From: Pseudomonas sp. MWU13-2100
GTDB taxonomy: Bacteria; Pseudomonadota; Gammaproteobacteria; Pseudomonadales; Pseudomonadaceae
Reading direction: 5' to 3'
DNA length: 55,635 nt
NCBI RefSeq assembly: GCF_023242365.1
Contig: NZ_JALLIX010000043.1
Location: forward strand, 1-55,635
The notes under the pieces are model-generated. The model worked only from the letters and a program-made list of their open reading frames with translations, was not told the origin of the DNA and searched no databases. How positions within the stretch are numbered: position 1 is the first letter of the stretch; each line of letters opens with the position of its first letter. Positions 18,014 to 28,237 of this stretch are shown in pieces. The position numbers were made by a program, and so were the translations under genes.

Positions 18014-18772
18014 CTGTGGGAGCGGAGCTTGTCCGCGAAGCTTTTAGCGCCCGTGAGGGCCTCTTCGCGGATAAATCCGGCTCCCACAATCGCTGCGACC
18101 TCTTCGCGCTACGGTGAATCCGCCGCCCACAATTTCCGCGTTGCACCCAACGCTTGTATAGAACCAGAACCCTGTGGGAGCGGAGCTTGCCCGCGAAGCT
18201 TTTAGCGCCCTTGAGGGCCTCTTTGCGGATAAATCCGGCTCCCACAATCGCTGCGACCTCTTCGCGCTACGGTGAATCCGCCGCCCACAATTTCCGCGTT
18301 GCACCCAACGCTTGTATAGAATCAGAACCCTGTGGGAGCGGAGCTTGCCCGCGAAGCCTTTAGCGCCCTTGAGGACCTCTTCGCGAATAAATCCGGCTCC
18401 CACAATCGCCGCGACCTCTTCGCGCGCTACGGTGAATCCGCCGCCCACAATTTCCGCGTTGCACCCAACGCTTGTATAGAATCAGAACCCTGTGGGAGCG
18501 GAGCTTGCCCGCGAAGCTTTTAGCGCCCTTGAGGGCCTCTTCGCGGATAAATCCGGCTCCCACAATCGCTGCGACCTCTTCGCGCGCTACGGTGAATCCG
18601 CCGCCCACAATTTCCGCGTTGCACCCAACGCTTGTATAGAACCAGAACCCTGTGGGAGCGGAGCTTGCCCGCGAAGCTTTTAGCGCCCTTGAGGACCTCT
18701 TCGCGGATAAATCCGGCTCCCACAATCGCTGCGACCTCTTCGCGCGCTCCGATAAGTCCGGCTCCCACAGAG
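18014..18772. repeat. tandem array of five 158-160 bp REP units
   Basis: The unit begins CTGTGGGAGCGGAGCTTG at 18014, 18172, 18330, 18490 and 18650, so the period is 158, 158, 160 and 160 bp. The two lengths differ by one GC dinucleotide (CTTCGCGCTACGG versus CTTCGCGCGCTACGG). Each unit holds a REPIN (GTGGGAGCGGAGCTTG... with an inverted AATCCGGCTCCCAC), a third degenerate REP (GAATCCGCCGCCCAC) and a spacer ending CGCTTGTATAGAA(C/T)CAGAA. The fifth unit loses the spacer. Copies are nearly identical with a few point changes. Open frames on both strands are by-products of the repeats. Confidence 0.95.
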
Positions 18773-18867
18773 CTTGCGTCCAACAGTAGAAATCAAGCGC
18801 GCCTACTCCGTTCCTGACCGATCAGGCATACTGCAACTACGTAGTCAGCTAACAAATAGAGTCGCCC

Positions 18868-20298
18868 ATGCCCGAACGCGCCCCTCTCGACGTAACGACC
18901 GCTCGCTGGCTACCGTGGGTGGTGGCCATTGCCTTCTTCATGCAGTCCCTCGACGGGACCATCCTCAACACCGCACTGCCGGCCATGGCCCTGGACCTGG
19001 CGGAAAACCCCCTGCGCATGCAGGGCGTGGTGATCGCCTACATGCTTACCGTGGCCCTGCTGATCCCGGCCTCGGGCTGGATTTCCGACCGCTTCGGCAC
19101 CAAGCGCATCTTCTTCGGCGCCATCCTGCTGTTCAGCGTCGGCTCCTTGCTCTGTGCCCTGTCGAGCTCGCTGAACATGCTGGTCAGCGCGCGAATCATC
19201 CAGGGCCTGGGCGGCTCGCTGATGCTGCCGGTCGGACGACTGGTGGTGCTGCGCGCCTACCCACGCTCGGAGCTGGTGCGGATCATGGGTTTCATCACCA
19301 TCCCCGGCCTGCTCGGCCCGCTGATCGGGCCGACCATGGGCGGTTGGATGGTGCAGTACCTGACCTGGCACTGGATCTTCCTGATCAACCTTCCGGTGGG
19401 CCTGATCGGTTGCTATGCGGTGTGGAAGTTCATCCCGGACCTGCGTGGCAGCGAACGCACGCGCTTCGACGGCATCGGTTTCCTGCTGTTCGGCGCCGCA
19501 ATGCTGCTGATCACCATTGCCATGGAGGGCCTCGGCGAGCTGCAACTGCCGCACTTGCGGGTGATGCTGCTATTGTTCGCCGGCCTCGCGTGCCTGGCCG
19601 CGTACTGGCTGCGGGCCGGACATATCGACAATCCGTTGTTCGCACCGTCACTGTTCAAGACCCGGACCTTTGCCGTGGGCATCCTCGGCAACCTGTTCGC
19701 CCGCCTGGGCAGCGGCGCCCTGCCGTTCCTGGTACCCCTGCTGCTGCAAGTGGCCCTGGGTTACTCGCCGTCCCAGGCCGGGATGAGCATGCTGCCGCTG
19801 GCAGCGGCGGCGATGTTCGCCAAATCCATTGCCCGGCCGTTGATCGAACGCCTGGGTTATCGCATCGTACTCACCGGCAACACCCTGGCCCTGGGCATCG
19901 TGCTCGCGGTCATGGGCCTGGTCACCGAGCACACGCCTTACCCCTTGCTGCTGGTCATGCTGGCGATTGCCGGGGCGATCAACTCGCTGCAATTCACCGC
20001 GATGAACACCGTGACCCTGATCGACCTCGACGACAAGTCCGCCAGCAGCGGCAACAGCCTGCTGTCGGTGGTCGCGCAGTTGTCCCTGAGCCTCGGGGTG
20101 GCGTGCGCCGGCGCCCTGCTCGGCGGCTTTACCGCCGCCGTCGGCAACGATGGCGTGGAGACCGTGCTCGGCGCCTTCCAACTGACCTTCCTGACCGTCG
20201 GCATCATGGCGATGTTCGCCTCGGCGATTTTCCTGCAGCTGTCGCCCCTTGACGGACGGCGGGCCAAGTTGGTTCAGGAGCAGCACATCGAGCACTGA
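18868..20298 (+). CDS. mdtD: MFS drug/metabolite exporter, DHA2 (MdtD-like)
   Basis: This 476-aa inner-membrane protein has about 14 hydrophobic segments, as in the DHA2 (EmrB/QacA) family of proton-driven exporters. Motif C-like and motif A regions are visible: SGWISDRFGTKRIF after the second helix and the DGT near the first. The sequence most resembles MdtD, which works without a membrane-fusion partner, and none is encoded nearby. The substrate is unknown. ATG 18868 gives a normal-length N-terminus. It follows the REP array, and a REPIN lies after the stop. Confidence 0.82.
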   Translation: MPERAPLDVTTARWLPWVVAIAFFMQSLDGTILNTALPAMALDLAENPLRMQGVVIAYMLTVALLIPASGWISDRFGTKRIFFGAILLFSVGSLLCALSSSLNMLVSARIIQGLGGSLMLPVGRLVVLRAYPRSELVRIMGFITIPGLLGPLIGPTMGGWMVQYLTWHWIFLINLPVGLIGCYAVWKFIPDLRGSERTRFDGIGFLLFGAAMLLITIAMEGLGELQLPHLRVMLLLFAGLACLAAYWLRAGHIDNPLFAPSLFKTRTFAVGILGNLFARLGSGALPFLVPLLLQVALGYSPSQAGMSMLPLAAAAMFAKSIARPLIERLGYRIVLTGNTLALGIVLAVMGLVTEHTPYPLLLVMLAIAGAINSLQFTAMNTVTLIDLDDKSASSGNSLLSVVAQLSLSLGVACAGALLGGFTAAVGNDGVETVLGAFQLTFLTVGIMAMFASAIFLQLSPLDGRRAKLVQEQHIEH

Positions 20299-20342
20299 CG
20301 TGCTGACGGAATACTCATTCCTGATCTTCGGCAGGCCCCCCA

Positions 20343-20476
20343 TGTGGCGAGCGGGCTTGCCCGCGTTGGGCTGTGAAGCAGCCCCAAAAACCTGTGACTG
20401 CGTTCTGTCTGACACAATGAAGTCGCTGATTTCAGGGCCACTTCGCGGCCCAACGCGGGCAAGCCCGCTCGCCACA
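20343..20476. repeat. REPIN (GTGGCGAGCGGGCTTGCCCG family)
   Basis: TGTGGCGAGCGGGCTTGCCC at the left and its exact inverted copy at the right enclose about 95 bp with an inner GGGCTG/CGGCCC-rich hairpin. It is the same family as 1754-1886 and 34301-34435. Confidence 0.88.
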
Positions 20477-20549
20477 AAAGCAGGTTCAAGCCCCGGCTTT
20501 CCCGAAATGGCTTAGCGCCACTAATATCTGGCTACTTTTCGTCCAGAAT

Positions 20550-20578
20550 TTGCAGCGCCGCGAGCCGGGACTGATACA
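20550..20578 (+). promoter_or_regulatory. candidate sigma-70 promoter of dbpA
   Basis: TTGCAG (20550-20555), 17 bp, GATACA (20573-20578). Transcription would begin near 20586, giving a leader of about 25 nt before the GTG start. Confidence 0.5.
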
Positions 20579-20610
20579 CTGCGCGACATTTTGTTTTGCA
20601 GGCCAGTCCC

Positions 20611-21996
<1,386 letters not shown>

Positions 21997-22066
21997 AACG
22001 GATCGGTATGCTGAGATCACACTGATCCCCGGTGGGAATGCCGCGGGTGTAGCTGATGGCGCTTTT

Positions 22067-22140
22067 TGTGGGAGCGGAGCTTGCCCGCGAATGGGCCCTT
22101 GAGGCCACCAAAGGCTTCGCGGGCAAGCTCCGCTCCCACA
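22067..22140. repeat. REPIN after dbpA
   Basis: TGTGGGAGCGGAGCTTGCCC and its near-perfect inverted copy ending CTCCCACA pair around about 20 bp. It may serve as the 3' boundary of the dbpA mRNA. Confidence 0.9.
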
Positions 22141-22248
22141 GGTTTAGTGCTGTTCTGAGATCTCTATTGTTTCAAGTGCCGCGCTGAAGATTGCTGCTGT
22201 ATTTGCAAGACCGCGTCCCCCCCGACCTGAACTCCCGAGGACATCGTT

Positions 22249-23427
22249 GTGCCCGTTACTGAAGTTGTGATCATCGGCGCCGGCGCCGCCGGCTTGATGT
22301 GCGCCTTTACCGCCGCCGCCCGCGGGCGCCAGGTGATGCTGATCGACCACGCCAACAAGGCCGGCAAGAAGATCCTGATGTCCGGCGGCGGTCGCTGCAA
22401 TTTCACCAACCTGTATAGCGAGCCCGGCAACTTCCTCTCGCAGAACCCGCATTTCTGCAAGTCGGCCCTGGCCCGCTACACCCAGTGGGATTTCATCGCG
22501 ATGGTGGCCAAGCACGGCGTGCCCTATCACGAGAAAAAACTCGGCCAGCTGTTCTGCGACAACAAGTCCAGCGACATCCTCGGCATGCTCCTCGACGAGT
22601 GCGACCAGGCCGGCGTCAGCCTGCACCTGGACACCGCCATCCAGCACATCGAAAAGCTGGAAAGCGGCTATCTGCTGCAAACCACTCTCGGCCAGATCAC
22701 CTGCCAGTCGCTGGTGATCGCCACCGGCGGCCTGTCGATCCCGACCCTGGGCGCCACCGGCTTCGGTTATCAAGTGGCCAAGCAGTTCGGCCACCAGGTG
22801 TTACCAACCCGCGCGGGCCTGGTACCGTTCACCATTACCGATCAACTCAAGGTACTCTGCACCGAACTGTCCGGGACCTCGGTGGATTGCCTGGTGAGCT
22901 GCAACGAGCAGAGTTTCCGGGAAAATATCCTGTTCACTCACCGCGGCCTCAGCGGCCCGGCGATCCTGCAGATTTCCTCGTTCTGGAATCCCGGCGATAC
23001 CCTGCACATCAACCTGCTGCCGGACCATGACGCGCTGGACTGGCTGCAACAGCAACAGGCCGAACGGCCCAACAGCGAACTGAAAACCCTGCTCGGCGAG
23101 CTGTTCACCAAGAAGATGGCCAACCTGCTGGCCGAGCACTGGTTCGTCTCAAAACCGATGAAACAGTACACTCCGGCGGAGCTGGCCGAGGTCGCACAAA
23201 AACTCGGCGACTGGCGCCTGGTGCCGGCCGGCACCGAAGGCTATCGTACCGCCGAAGTGACCCTGGGTGGCGTCGACACCCGGGAAGTGTCGTCGAAAAC
23301 CATGGAATCGCTGAAAAGCCCGGGGCTGTATTTTATCGGCGAAGTGCTGGATGTCAGCGGCCATCTGGGCGGTTTCAATTTCCAGTGGGCCTGGGCCTCG
23401 GGCTACGCGGCGGCGCAATTCGCCTGA
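22249..23427 (+). CDS. BaiN/HI0933-family NAD(P)/FAD-dependent oxidoreductase
   Basis: This is a 392-aa flavoprotein with the FAD-binding GAGAAG at residues 10-15. Soon after comes SGGGRCNFTN, the hallmark of the HI0933 (YhiN/BaiN) family, and near the C-terminus the second FAD contact G-x-L-D-x-x-G-x-x-GG (EVLDVSGHLGGFN). The physiological role of most members is unknown; some are linked to reduction of unsaturated substrates. The start is GTG 22249 with GAGG at -12. It stands alone between a REPIN and a cluster of single REPs. Confidence 0.88.
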   Translation: MPVTEVVIIGAGAAGLMCAFTAAARGRQVMLIDHANKAGKKILMSGGGRCNFTNLYSEPGNFLSQNPHFCKSALARYTQWDFIAMVAKHGVPYHEKKLGQLFCDNKSSDILGMLLDECDQAGVSLHLDTAIQHIEKLESGYLLQTTLGQITCQSLVIATGGLSIPTLGATGFGYQVAKQFGHQVLPTRAGLVPFTITDQLKVLCTELSGTSVDCLVSCNEQSFRENILFTHRGLSGPAILQISSFWNPGDTLHINLLPDHDALDWLQQQQAERPNSELKTLLGELFTKKMANLLAEHWFVSKPMKQYTPAELAEVAQKLGDWRLVPAGTEGYRTAEVTLGGVDTREVSSKTMESLKSPGLYFIGEVLDVSGHLGGFNFQWAWASGYAAAQFA

Positions 23428-23481
23428 CCTTTGCCGGCGCTTCAGGCGACGCGGCAGCCCAGGTAGACCGCGTCATCGTTT

Positions 23482-23640
23482 ATCGCCGGCAAGCCGGCCC
23501 CCACAGGTTCAGCGTTGATTGCAAGTTGTGCGAACGACATGGACATTGCGGGAGCCGGCCTGCCAGCTCCAGCTGGTTTTGCGTCGATTGCAGGGGGGGG
23601 CGCACGCCACGGACATTGTGGGAGCCGGCTTGCCGGCGAT
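23482..23640. repeat. three single REP elements
   Basis: Copies related to GTGGGAGCCGGCTTGCCGGC occur at 23482-23507 (inverted), about 23546-23570 (degenerate, GCCTGCCAGC) and 23617-23640. They fill the 389-bp gap between the flavoprotein gene and yccS; I see no gene there. Confidence 0.82.
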
Positions 23641-23816
23641 GGCGTTCGAACAGGCGATACAAGACGCAATTGCCCACCTCCAGGCTGATAACGGACCACA
23701 TCCAGGGACAATCGCTGATCACGGAACAAATTTTGCTGTAGACCGATGTGGCGCCATTGCAATGCCGCCCGTCTACCCTCATTCAGATCAACCGCTTGGC
23801 AGGCTCTCTCACCTTC

Positions 23817-26009
23817 ATGGCATCGACCTCGTTCAACCAGTCCCTGCGCCGTCTCTGGGCGCTGGACAAATTCAGCTATAGCGTTCGGGTGTTTATCGCC
23901 CTGACCGGCATCATGACCCTGTGCTGGTTGCAGAACGAGATGAAGCTGCTGATCCCGCTGTTCCTCGGGGTCATCGCCAGCGCCCTGGCCGAGACCGACG
24001 ACAGTTGGCAAGGCCGCCTCAATGCCCTGGCGGTGACGCTGGTGTGCTTCAGCGTCGCGGCGTTTTCGGTCGAGCTGCTGTTCCCCTACCCGCTGGTCTT
24101 CGTCTGCGCCATGGCCCTGGCGGCCTTTGCCCTGACCATGCTCGGCGCCTTGGGCGAACGTTATGGCGCGATTGCCTCGGCGACCCTGATCCTCTCGGTC
24201 TACACCATGATCGGCGTCGACCAGCGCGGCGGCGAAGTCGCCAACCTCTGGCACGAACCGGTGCTGCTGGTGACCGGCGCGGCCTGGTACGGCGTGCTCT
24301 CGGTGCTGTGGCAGGCGATGTTCTCCAACCAGCCGGTGCAACAGAGCCTGGCCCGGCTGTTCCGCGAACTGGGCTACTACCTCAAGCTCAAGTCCTCGCT
24401 GTTCGAACCGATCCGCCAACTGGACGTCGAAGCCCGGCGCCTGGAGTTGGCGCAACAGAACGGCAAGGTGGTGGCGGCGCTGAACAGCGCCAAGGAAATC
24501 ATCCTGCACCGGGTCGGCAACGGCCGGCCGGGGTCGAAGGTCAGCCGCTACCTGAAGCTGTACTTCCTCGCCCAGGACATCCACGAGCGCGCCAGTTCCT
24601 CGCATTACCCATACAACGCGCTGGCCGAGGCGTTCTTTCACAGCGACGTGCTGTTCCGCTGCCAACGCCTGCTGCGCGAGCAAGGCAAGGCCTGCCAGGC
24701 CCTGGCGGCATCGATCCAGTTGCGCCAGCCGTTCGTCTACGACGCCAGCTTCGCCGAAGCCCTGGGCGACCTGCACGCCTCCCTGGAGCACCTGCGCATC
24801 CAGAGCAACCCGGCCTGGCGCGGCCTGCTGCGTTCGCTGCGAGCCCTGGCGGCCAACCTCGGCACCCTCGATCGCCTGCTGAGCGACGCGAGCAACCCCG
24901 ACAGCCTCGCCGACGCCACCGACAGCAGCCTGCTCGACCGCTCGCCGCGCAACTTCGAGGACGTCTGGACGCGCCTGCGCACCCAACTGACCCCGACCTC
25001 GCTGCTGTTCCGCCACGCCCTGCGCCTACCCCTGGCGCTGAGCATCGGCTACGGCATGGTGCACCTGGTGCATCCGTCCCAGGGCTACTGGATCATCCTC
25101 ACCACCCTGTTCGTCTGCCAGCCCAGCTATGGCGCCACCCGGCGCAAACTGGGCCAGCGGATCCTCGGCACGGCCATCGGTCTGACCGCCGCCTGGGCCT
25201 TGTTCGACCTGTTCCCGAGCCCCTTGATCCAGGCCTTGTTCACCATCGCCGCCGGGGTGGTGTTCTTTATCAACCGCACCACCCGCTACACCCTGGCAAC
25301 CGCCGCCATGACTCTGACGGTGCTGTTCTGCTTCAATCAGGTGGGTGACGGCTACGGCCTGTTCCTGCCGCGCCTGCTCGATACCCTGCTGGGTGCGCTG
25401 ATCGCCGGCCTCGCGGTATTCCTGTTCCTCCCGGACTGGCAAGGTCGGCGCCTGAACAAGGTGCTGGCCAACACCCTGAGCTGCAACAGCCTGTACCTGC
25501 GCCAGATCATGCGCCAATACGCCCAGGGCAAGAGCGACGACCTCGCCTACCGCCTGGCCCGGCGCAACGCCCACAACGCCGACGCGGCGCTGTCGACTAC
25601 CTTGGCAAACATGCTGATGGAGCCGGGGCACTTCCGTAAGGAAGCCGACGTGGGGTTCCGCTTCCTGGTGCTCTCGCACACCTTGCTCAGCTACCTCTCG
25701 GGGCTGGGCGCGCACCGCGACAACCAGTTGCCGGAAGCCGTGCGCGATCATCTGCTCGAGGGTGCTGGCAGCACCTTGGCGGCGAGTATCGAAGAGATTG
25801 CCGTCGGGCTGGCGAACAAGACCCCTATCGCCATTCAAAGCGATGCCGAGGAAGCCCTGGCCAATGAGCTGGAACAGATGCCGGACGAGATCGACGAGAT
25901 CCAGCGGCTGGTGCAAACCCAACTGGCGCTGATCTGCCGCCAGTTGGGGCCGCTACGCACCCTGGCGGCGCACCTGATCAAAAACCCGGAAGAAAACGCA
26001 GAATCTTGA
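23817..26009 (+). CDS. yccS: YccS-type inner-membrane protein (FUSC family)
   Basis: The 730-aa protein has two sets of membrane helices, at about residues 25-150 and 400-520. Each is followed by a cytoplasmic helical domain. This is the architecture of YccS/YhfK and of the fusaric acid resistance/aromatic acid exporter superfamily. No fusion or outer-membrane partner is adjacent, so export activity is not shown. I take the ATG at 23817 (MASTSFNQS); the reading frame extends 23 codons upstream without a ribosome site. Placement near dbpA matches P. aeruginosa. Confidence 0.85.
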   Translation: MASTSFNQSLRRLWALDKFSYSVRVFIALTGIMTLCWLQNEMKLLIPLFLGVIASALAETDDSWQGRLNALAVTLVCFSVAAFSVELLFPYPLVFVCAMALAAFALTMLGALGERYGAIASATLILSVYTMIGVDQRGGEVANLWHEPVLLVTGAAWYGVLSVLWQAMFSNQPVQQSLARLFRELGYYLKLKSSLFEPIRQLDVEARRLELAQQNGKVVAALNSAKEIILHRVGNGRPGSKVSRYLKLYFLAQDIHERASSSHYPYNALAEAFFHSDVLFRCQRLLREQGKACQALAASIQLRQPFVYDASFAEALGDLHASLEHLRIQSNPAWRGLLRSLRALAANLGTLDRLLSDASNPDSLADATDSSLLDRSPRNFEDVWTRLRTQLTPTSLLFRHALRLPLALSIGYGMVHLVHPSQGYWIILTTLFVCQPSYGATRRKLGQRILGTAIGLTAAWALFDLFPSPLIQALFTIAAGVVFFINRTTRYTLATAAMTLTVLFCFNQVGDGYGLFLPRLLDTLLGALIAGLAVFLFLPDWQGRRLNKVLANTLSCNSLYLRQIMRQYAQGKSDDLAYRLARRNAHNADAALSTTLANMLMEPGHFRKEADVGFRFLVLSHTLLSYLSGLGAHRDNQLPEAVRDHLLEGAGSTLAASIEEIAVGLANKTPIAIQSDAEEALANELEQMPDEIDEIQRLVQTQLALICRQLGPLRTLAAHLIKNPEENAES

Positions 26010-26024
26010 AAGCACCATATTTCC

Positions 26025-26221
26025 CTGTAGGAGCCGGCTTGCCAGCGATCAGGCCCTCAAGACCGCCAAAAGCTTCGCTGGCTGGCCAGGCGCCTACATA
26101 ACCGCACCGGACACAGATTTCGCGTACGACAAAACCCTGTAGGAGCAGGGCTTGCCCGCGAATGGGCCCTTGAGCCTTGCATCGCCCTTATGACCGCCAT
26201 CGCCGGCAAATCGGCTCCCAC
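26025..26221. repeat. REP cluster after yccS
   Basis: CTGTAGGAGCCGGCTTGCCA at 26025, CCTGTAGGAGCAGGGCTTGC near 26135 and an inverted ATCGCCGGCAAATCGGCTCC ending at 26221. The members are diverged from one another. The cluster lies between convergent genes. Confidence 0.8.
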
Positions 26222-26240
26222 CGGGGTTGGCGGGATGCTT

Positions 26241-26978
26241 TCACATCCCGTGCAGCTTGAGCAGGCGCTCATAGCTGCCGTCAGCCTTCATCGCCGCGAT
26301 CTCGCGGTCGAAGCCGGCGACAATCTGCGCATGCTGCGGATTCTTCAGGCTGACCAGGATATGCAGGCTGTTCTCGCTCATCGGTTTGGGCAGAAACTCC
26401 ACGGCGTTGCGCACCCGTGGCGCCTCACTCTTGAGGTAGTAGCGGGCCACATACTCATCTTCCAGGGTCAGCTTCACGCGGTCGGCCGCCAGCATGCGCA
26501 CGGCCATGGCAAAGTTGTGCACCGGAATCTTCTGCAACTGCGCGTCGCCGTCGAATTCGGCGCTATAGGCATAGTCGCGCACCACCGCAATCGGCAGCCC
26601 GTGCAACTGGCTCAAGTGATCGAACTCGATGGCCGACTCCTTGCGCTTGAGGAACAACACGCGATTGACCAGGTACTCGGCCGAGAACTGCCCCAGCAAG
26701 GTGCGTTCGTCGCTGTACCAGGCATTGATCAGCACGTCATAGCGCCCTTCGCCCACACCCTTGAGCGCCCGCGCCCAAGGCACCTGTTCGAAGTCGCTGG
26801 CATAACCGGCCCGCGCCAGCGCCGTGCTGACGATATCGGTGGCCAGGCCACCATTGACCAGTGTCGCATCGGTGAACGGCGGCCAACCATCGGCCACCAA
26901 CCGCAACTTTTCCGCGGCGGCGCCCTGTGAAAGCAGCAGCAATCCAAGCAAAGCAAACGCTCGATGCAATCGCGGCAT
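26241..26978 (-). CDS. periplasmic solute-binding protein, family 3 (orphan)
   Basis: The 245-aa precursor has a signal peptide (hydrophobic LLGLLLLSQGAAA, cleaved near residue 22) and a type-3 solute-binding fold with two lobes. Early residues LVADGWPPFTD are typical of this family. There is no ABC permease or ATPase beside it, so it may act as a stand-alone sensor or serve a distant transporter. ATG 26978 is preceded by AAGGATC; an in-frame ATG at 27002 lacks a ribosome site. It is distantly similar in style to the solute-binding gene at 52505. Confidence 0.78.
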   Translation of the reverse strand: MPRLHRAFALLGLLLLSQGAAAEKLRLVADGWPPFTDATLVNGGLATDIVSTALARAGYASDFEQVPWARALKGVGEGRYDVLINAWYSDERTLLGQFSAEYLVNRVLFLKRKESAIEFDHLSQLHGLPIAVVRDYAYSAEFDGDAQLQKIPVHNFAMAVRMLAADRVKLTLEDEYVARYYLKSEAPRVRNAVEFLPKPMSENSLHILVSLKNPQHAQIVAGFDREIAAMKADGSYERLLKLHGM

Positions 26979-27238
26979 GCCAAAGATCCTTAGCGGGCAC
27001 ATAGCCCAGCAGAGTTAGCCGAAGCCGGAGGAGCCCGTCTGAAAGCAACCGGCTACGTCCCTGGTCCTAACATTAGCTCATCCGAGCCAGAGCAAAAGCA
27101 CGGCTCAGCAGATTACACAAAGATGGCGATGGCGAGCAAAGCCAATGATATCAAGTAGCCGTCAGCGAACCGACACAGCTGTTCGCCCCTGCAAGGAGTC
27201 TTCCAGCTCCAGCCCGGCCGAGCTAAAAAAATTCGCGG
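26979..27238. other. intergenic region upstream of the divergent solute-binding gene and elaA
   Basis: This is the divergent control region. It is poorer in GC than its surroundings. I see no gene, repeat or palindrome in it. Confidence 0.5.
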
Positions 27239-27267
27239 TTGGCGACCTCGGATAACACGCCTAGTAT
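27239..27267 (+). promoter_or_regulatory. candidate sigma-70 promoter of elaA
   Basis: TTGGCG (27239-27244), 17 bp, TAGTAT (27262-27267), placed about 30 nt before the elaA start. Confidence 0.5.
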
Positions 27268-27298
27268 CGCTATCAAGTTATTGAATCCCGAGGCGAGC

Positions 27299-27751
27299 AT
27301 GACCATCGACTGGCTCTGCAAACATCATGGCGACCTGAGCAAGGAGCAGTTGTACAGCGTCCTGCAACTGCGTACCGAAGTCTTCGTGGTCGAACAAAAA
27401 TGTCCCTACCAGGAGGTCGACGGACGCGATCTGGAGGGCGACACCTACCACCTGATGGGCTGGCGCGATGAGCGACTGGTGGCTTACCTGCGTCTGCTCG
27501 ACCCGGTTTCCCAGGGCGGCGATGTGGTGATCGGGCGCGTGGTGATCGCCCCCGAGGCCCGCGGCCAGGGCCTGGGGCACGAGCTGATGGCCCAGGCCTT
27601 GAAGCGTTGCGAGAGGCTTTGGCCAGGGGTACCGATCTATCTGTCGGCCCAGGCGCACTTGCAGGTCTATTACGGACGTTATGGGTTCGCGGTGGCGGGA
27701 GAGGTGTATCTGGAAGACGATATCCCGCATATCGGGATGCGCAAAAGCTGA
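27299..27751 (+). CDS. elaA: ElaA-like GNAT N-acetyltransferase
   Basis: This 150-aa cytosolic GNAT-fold acetyltransferase has the acetyl-CoA motif A RVVIAPEARGQGLG. The N-terminal LRTEVFVVEQKCPYQEVDG block is diagnostic for ElaA. The substrate is not established for the family. GAGG sits about 4-7 nt before the ATG at 27299; an upstream start at 27239 would overlap the promoter. It is convergent with the winged-helix gene, with a REPIN between. Confidence 0.87.
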   Translation: MTIDWLCKHHGDLSKEQLYSVLQLRTEVFVVEQKCPYQEVDGRDLEGDTYHLMGWRDERLVAYLRLLDPVSQGGDVVIGRVVIAPEARGQGLGHELMAQALKRCERLWPGVPIYLSAQAHLQVYYGRYGFAVAGEVYLEDDIPHIGMRKS

Positions 27752-27776
27752 GGTTTGTGCTGCTCTGCAGGGCCTC

Positions 27777-27869
27777 TTCGCGGGCAAGCTCCGCTTCCAC
27801 AATGTCCGTGGTAACACGTAGAAGTCAGTTAGACCCGCAAACCTGTGGGAGCGGAGCTTGCCCGCGAAG
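27777..27869. repeat. REPIN between convergent genes
   Basis: TTCGCGGGCAAGCTCCGCTT is mirrored by GTGGGAGCGGAGCTTGCCCG. About 40 bp separate the arms. There is one mismatch in the left arm (GCTTCCAC for GCTCCCAC). Confidence 0.88.
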
Positions 27870-27894
27870 GGGCCAGCACAGACACCGCCAAAAC

Positions 27895-28191
27895 TCAGGG
27901 ATAGCCCAGCACCTGCTTGATCGAGGCCAGGTTGCGACCGATCCAGCTTTTGTCGATAGCCCCCCAACTGCGAATCCGGTACTGCCCTGCGTGATTGCGC
28001 GCGCCGTCTTCCTGTTCGAACGCGCAGATGATGTCCAGGTCCGCCAGGGCCAGGATCGTATCCTGCGCCGTGCGCCGTGGCATGCCGGTGGCTTCGATGA
28101 GAGCCGGAACACTGCTGGCAATCTCGCTGTCGATCAGCCACGCCACGTACAAACGGCGGTAGAAACTGCTCTTGGTCTTGCTGACGTCCAT
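27895..28191 (-). CDS. small winged-helix protein (HTH_43-like)
   Basis: The 98-aa soluble protein has a predicted winged-helix fold. Residues about 20-60 (DSEIASSVPALIEATGMPRRTAQDTILAL) read as a helix-turn-helix, followed by a short wing. It resembles the Proteobacterial HTH_43 family of probable DNA-binding proteins; I did not verify this. It lies 46 bp downstream of the YgjP-like peptidase gene on the same strand, so both are probably cotranscribed. The regulatory target is unknown. Confidence 0.65.
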   Translation of the reverse strand: MDVSKTKSSFYRRLYVAWLIDSEIASSVPALIEATGMPRRTAQDTILALADLDIICAFEQEDGARNHAGQYRIRSWGAIDKSWIGRNLASIKQVLGYP

Positions 28192-28237
28192 CCGTTAGTC
28201 CTTATCGTTGACCTTCTGCCCATGCCCCTGCTCAAAC

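Noticed and set aside
18014..18772. Regular spacing first suggested a CRISPR array
   Set aside because: Units are 158-160 bp, the whole unit is repeated including the spacer, and no cas gene is present.
18044..18817. Overlapping open frames on both strands with repeated protein segments, suggesting a tandem-repeat protein
   Set aside because: The repeats are the REP units themselves. Frames on both strands are equally open, lack ribosome sites and change phase between 158- and 160-bp units.
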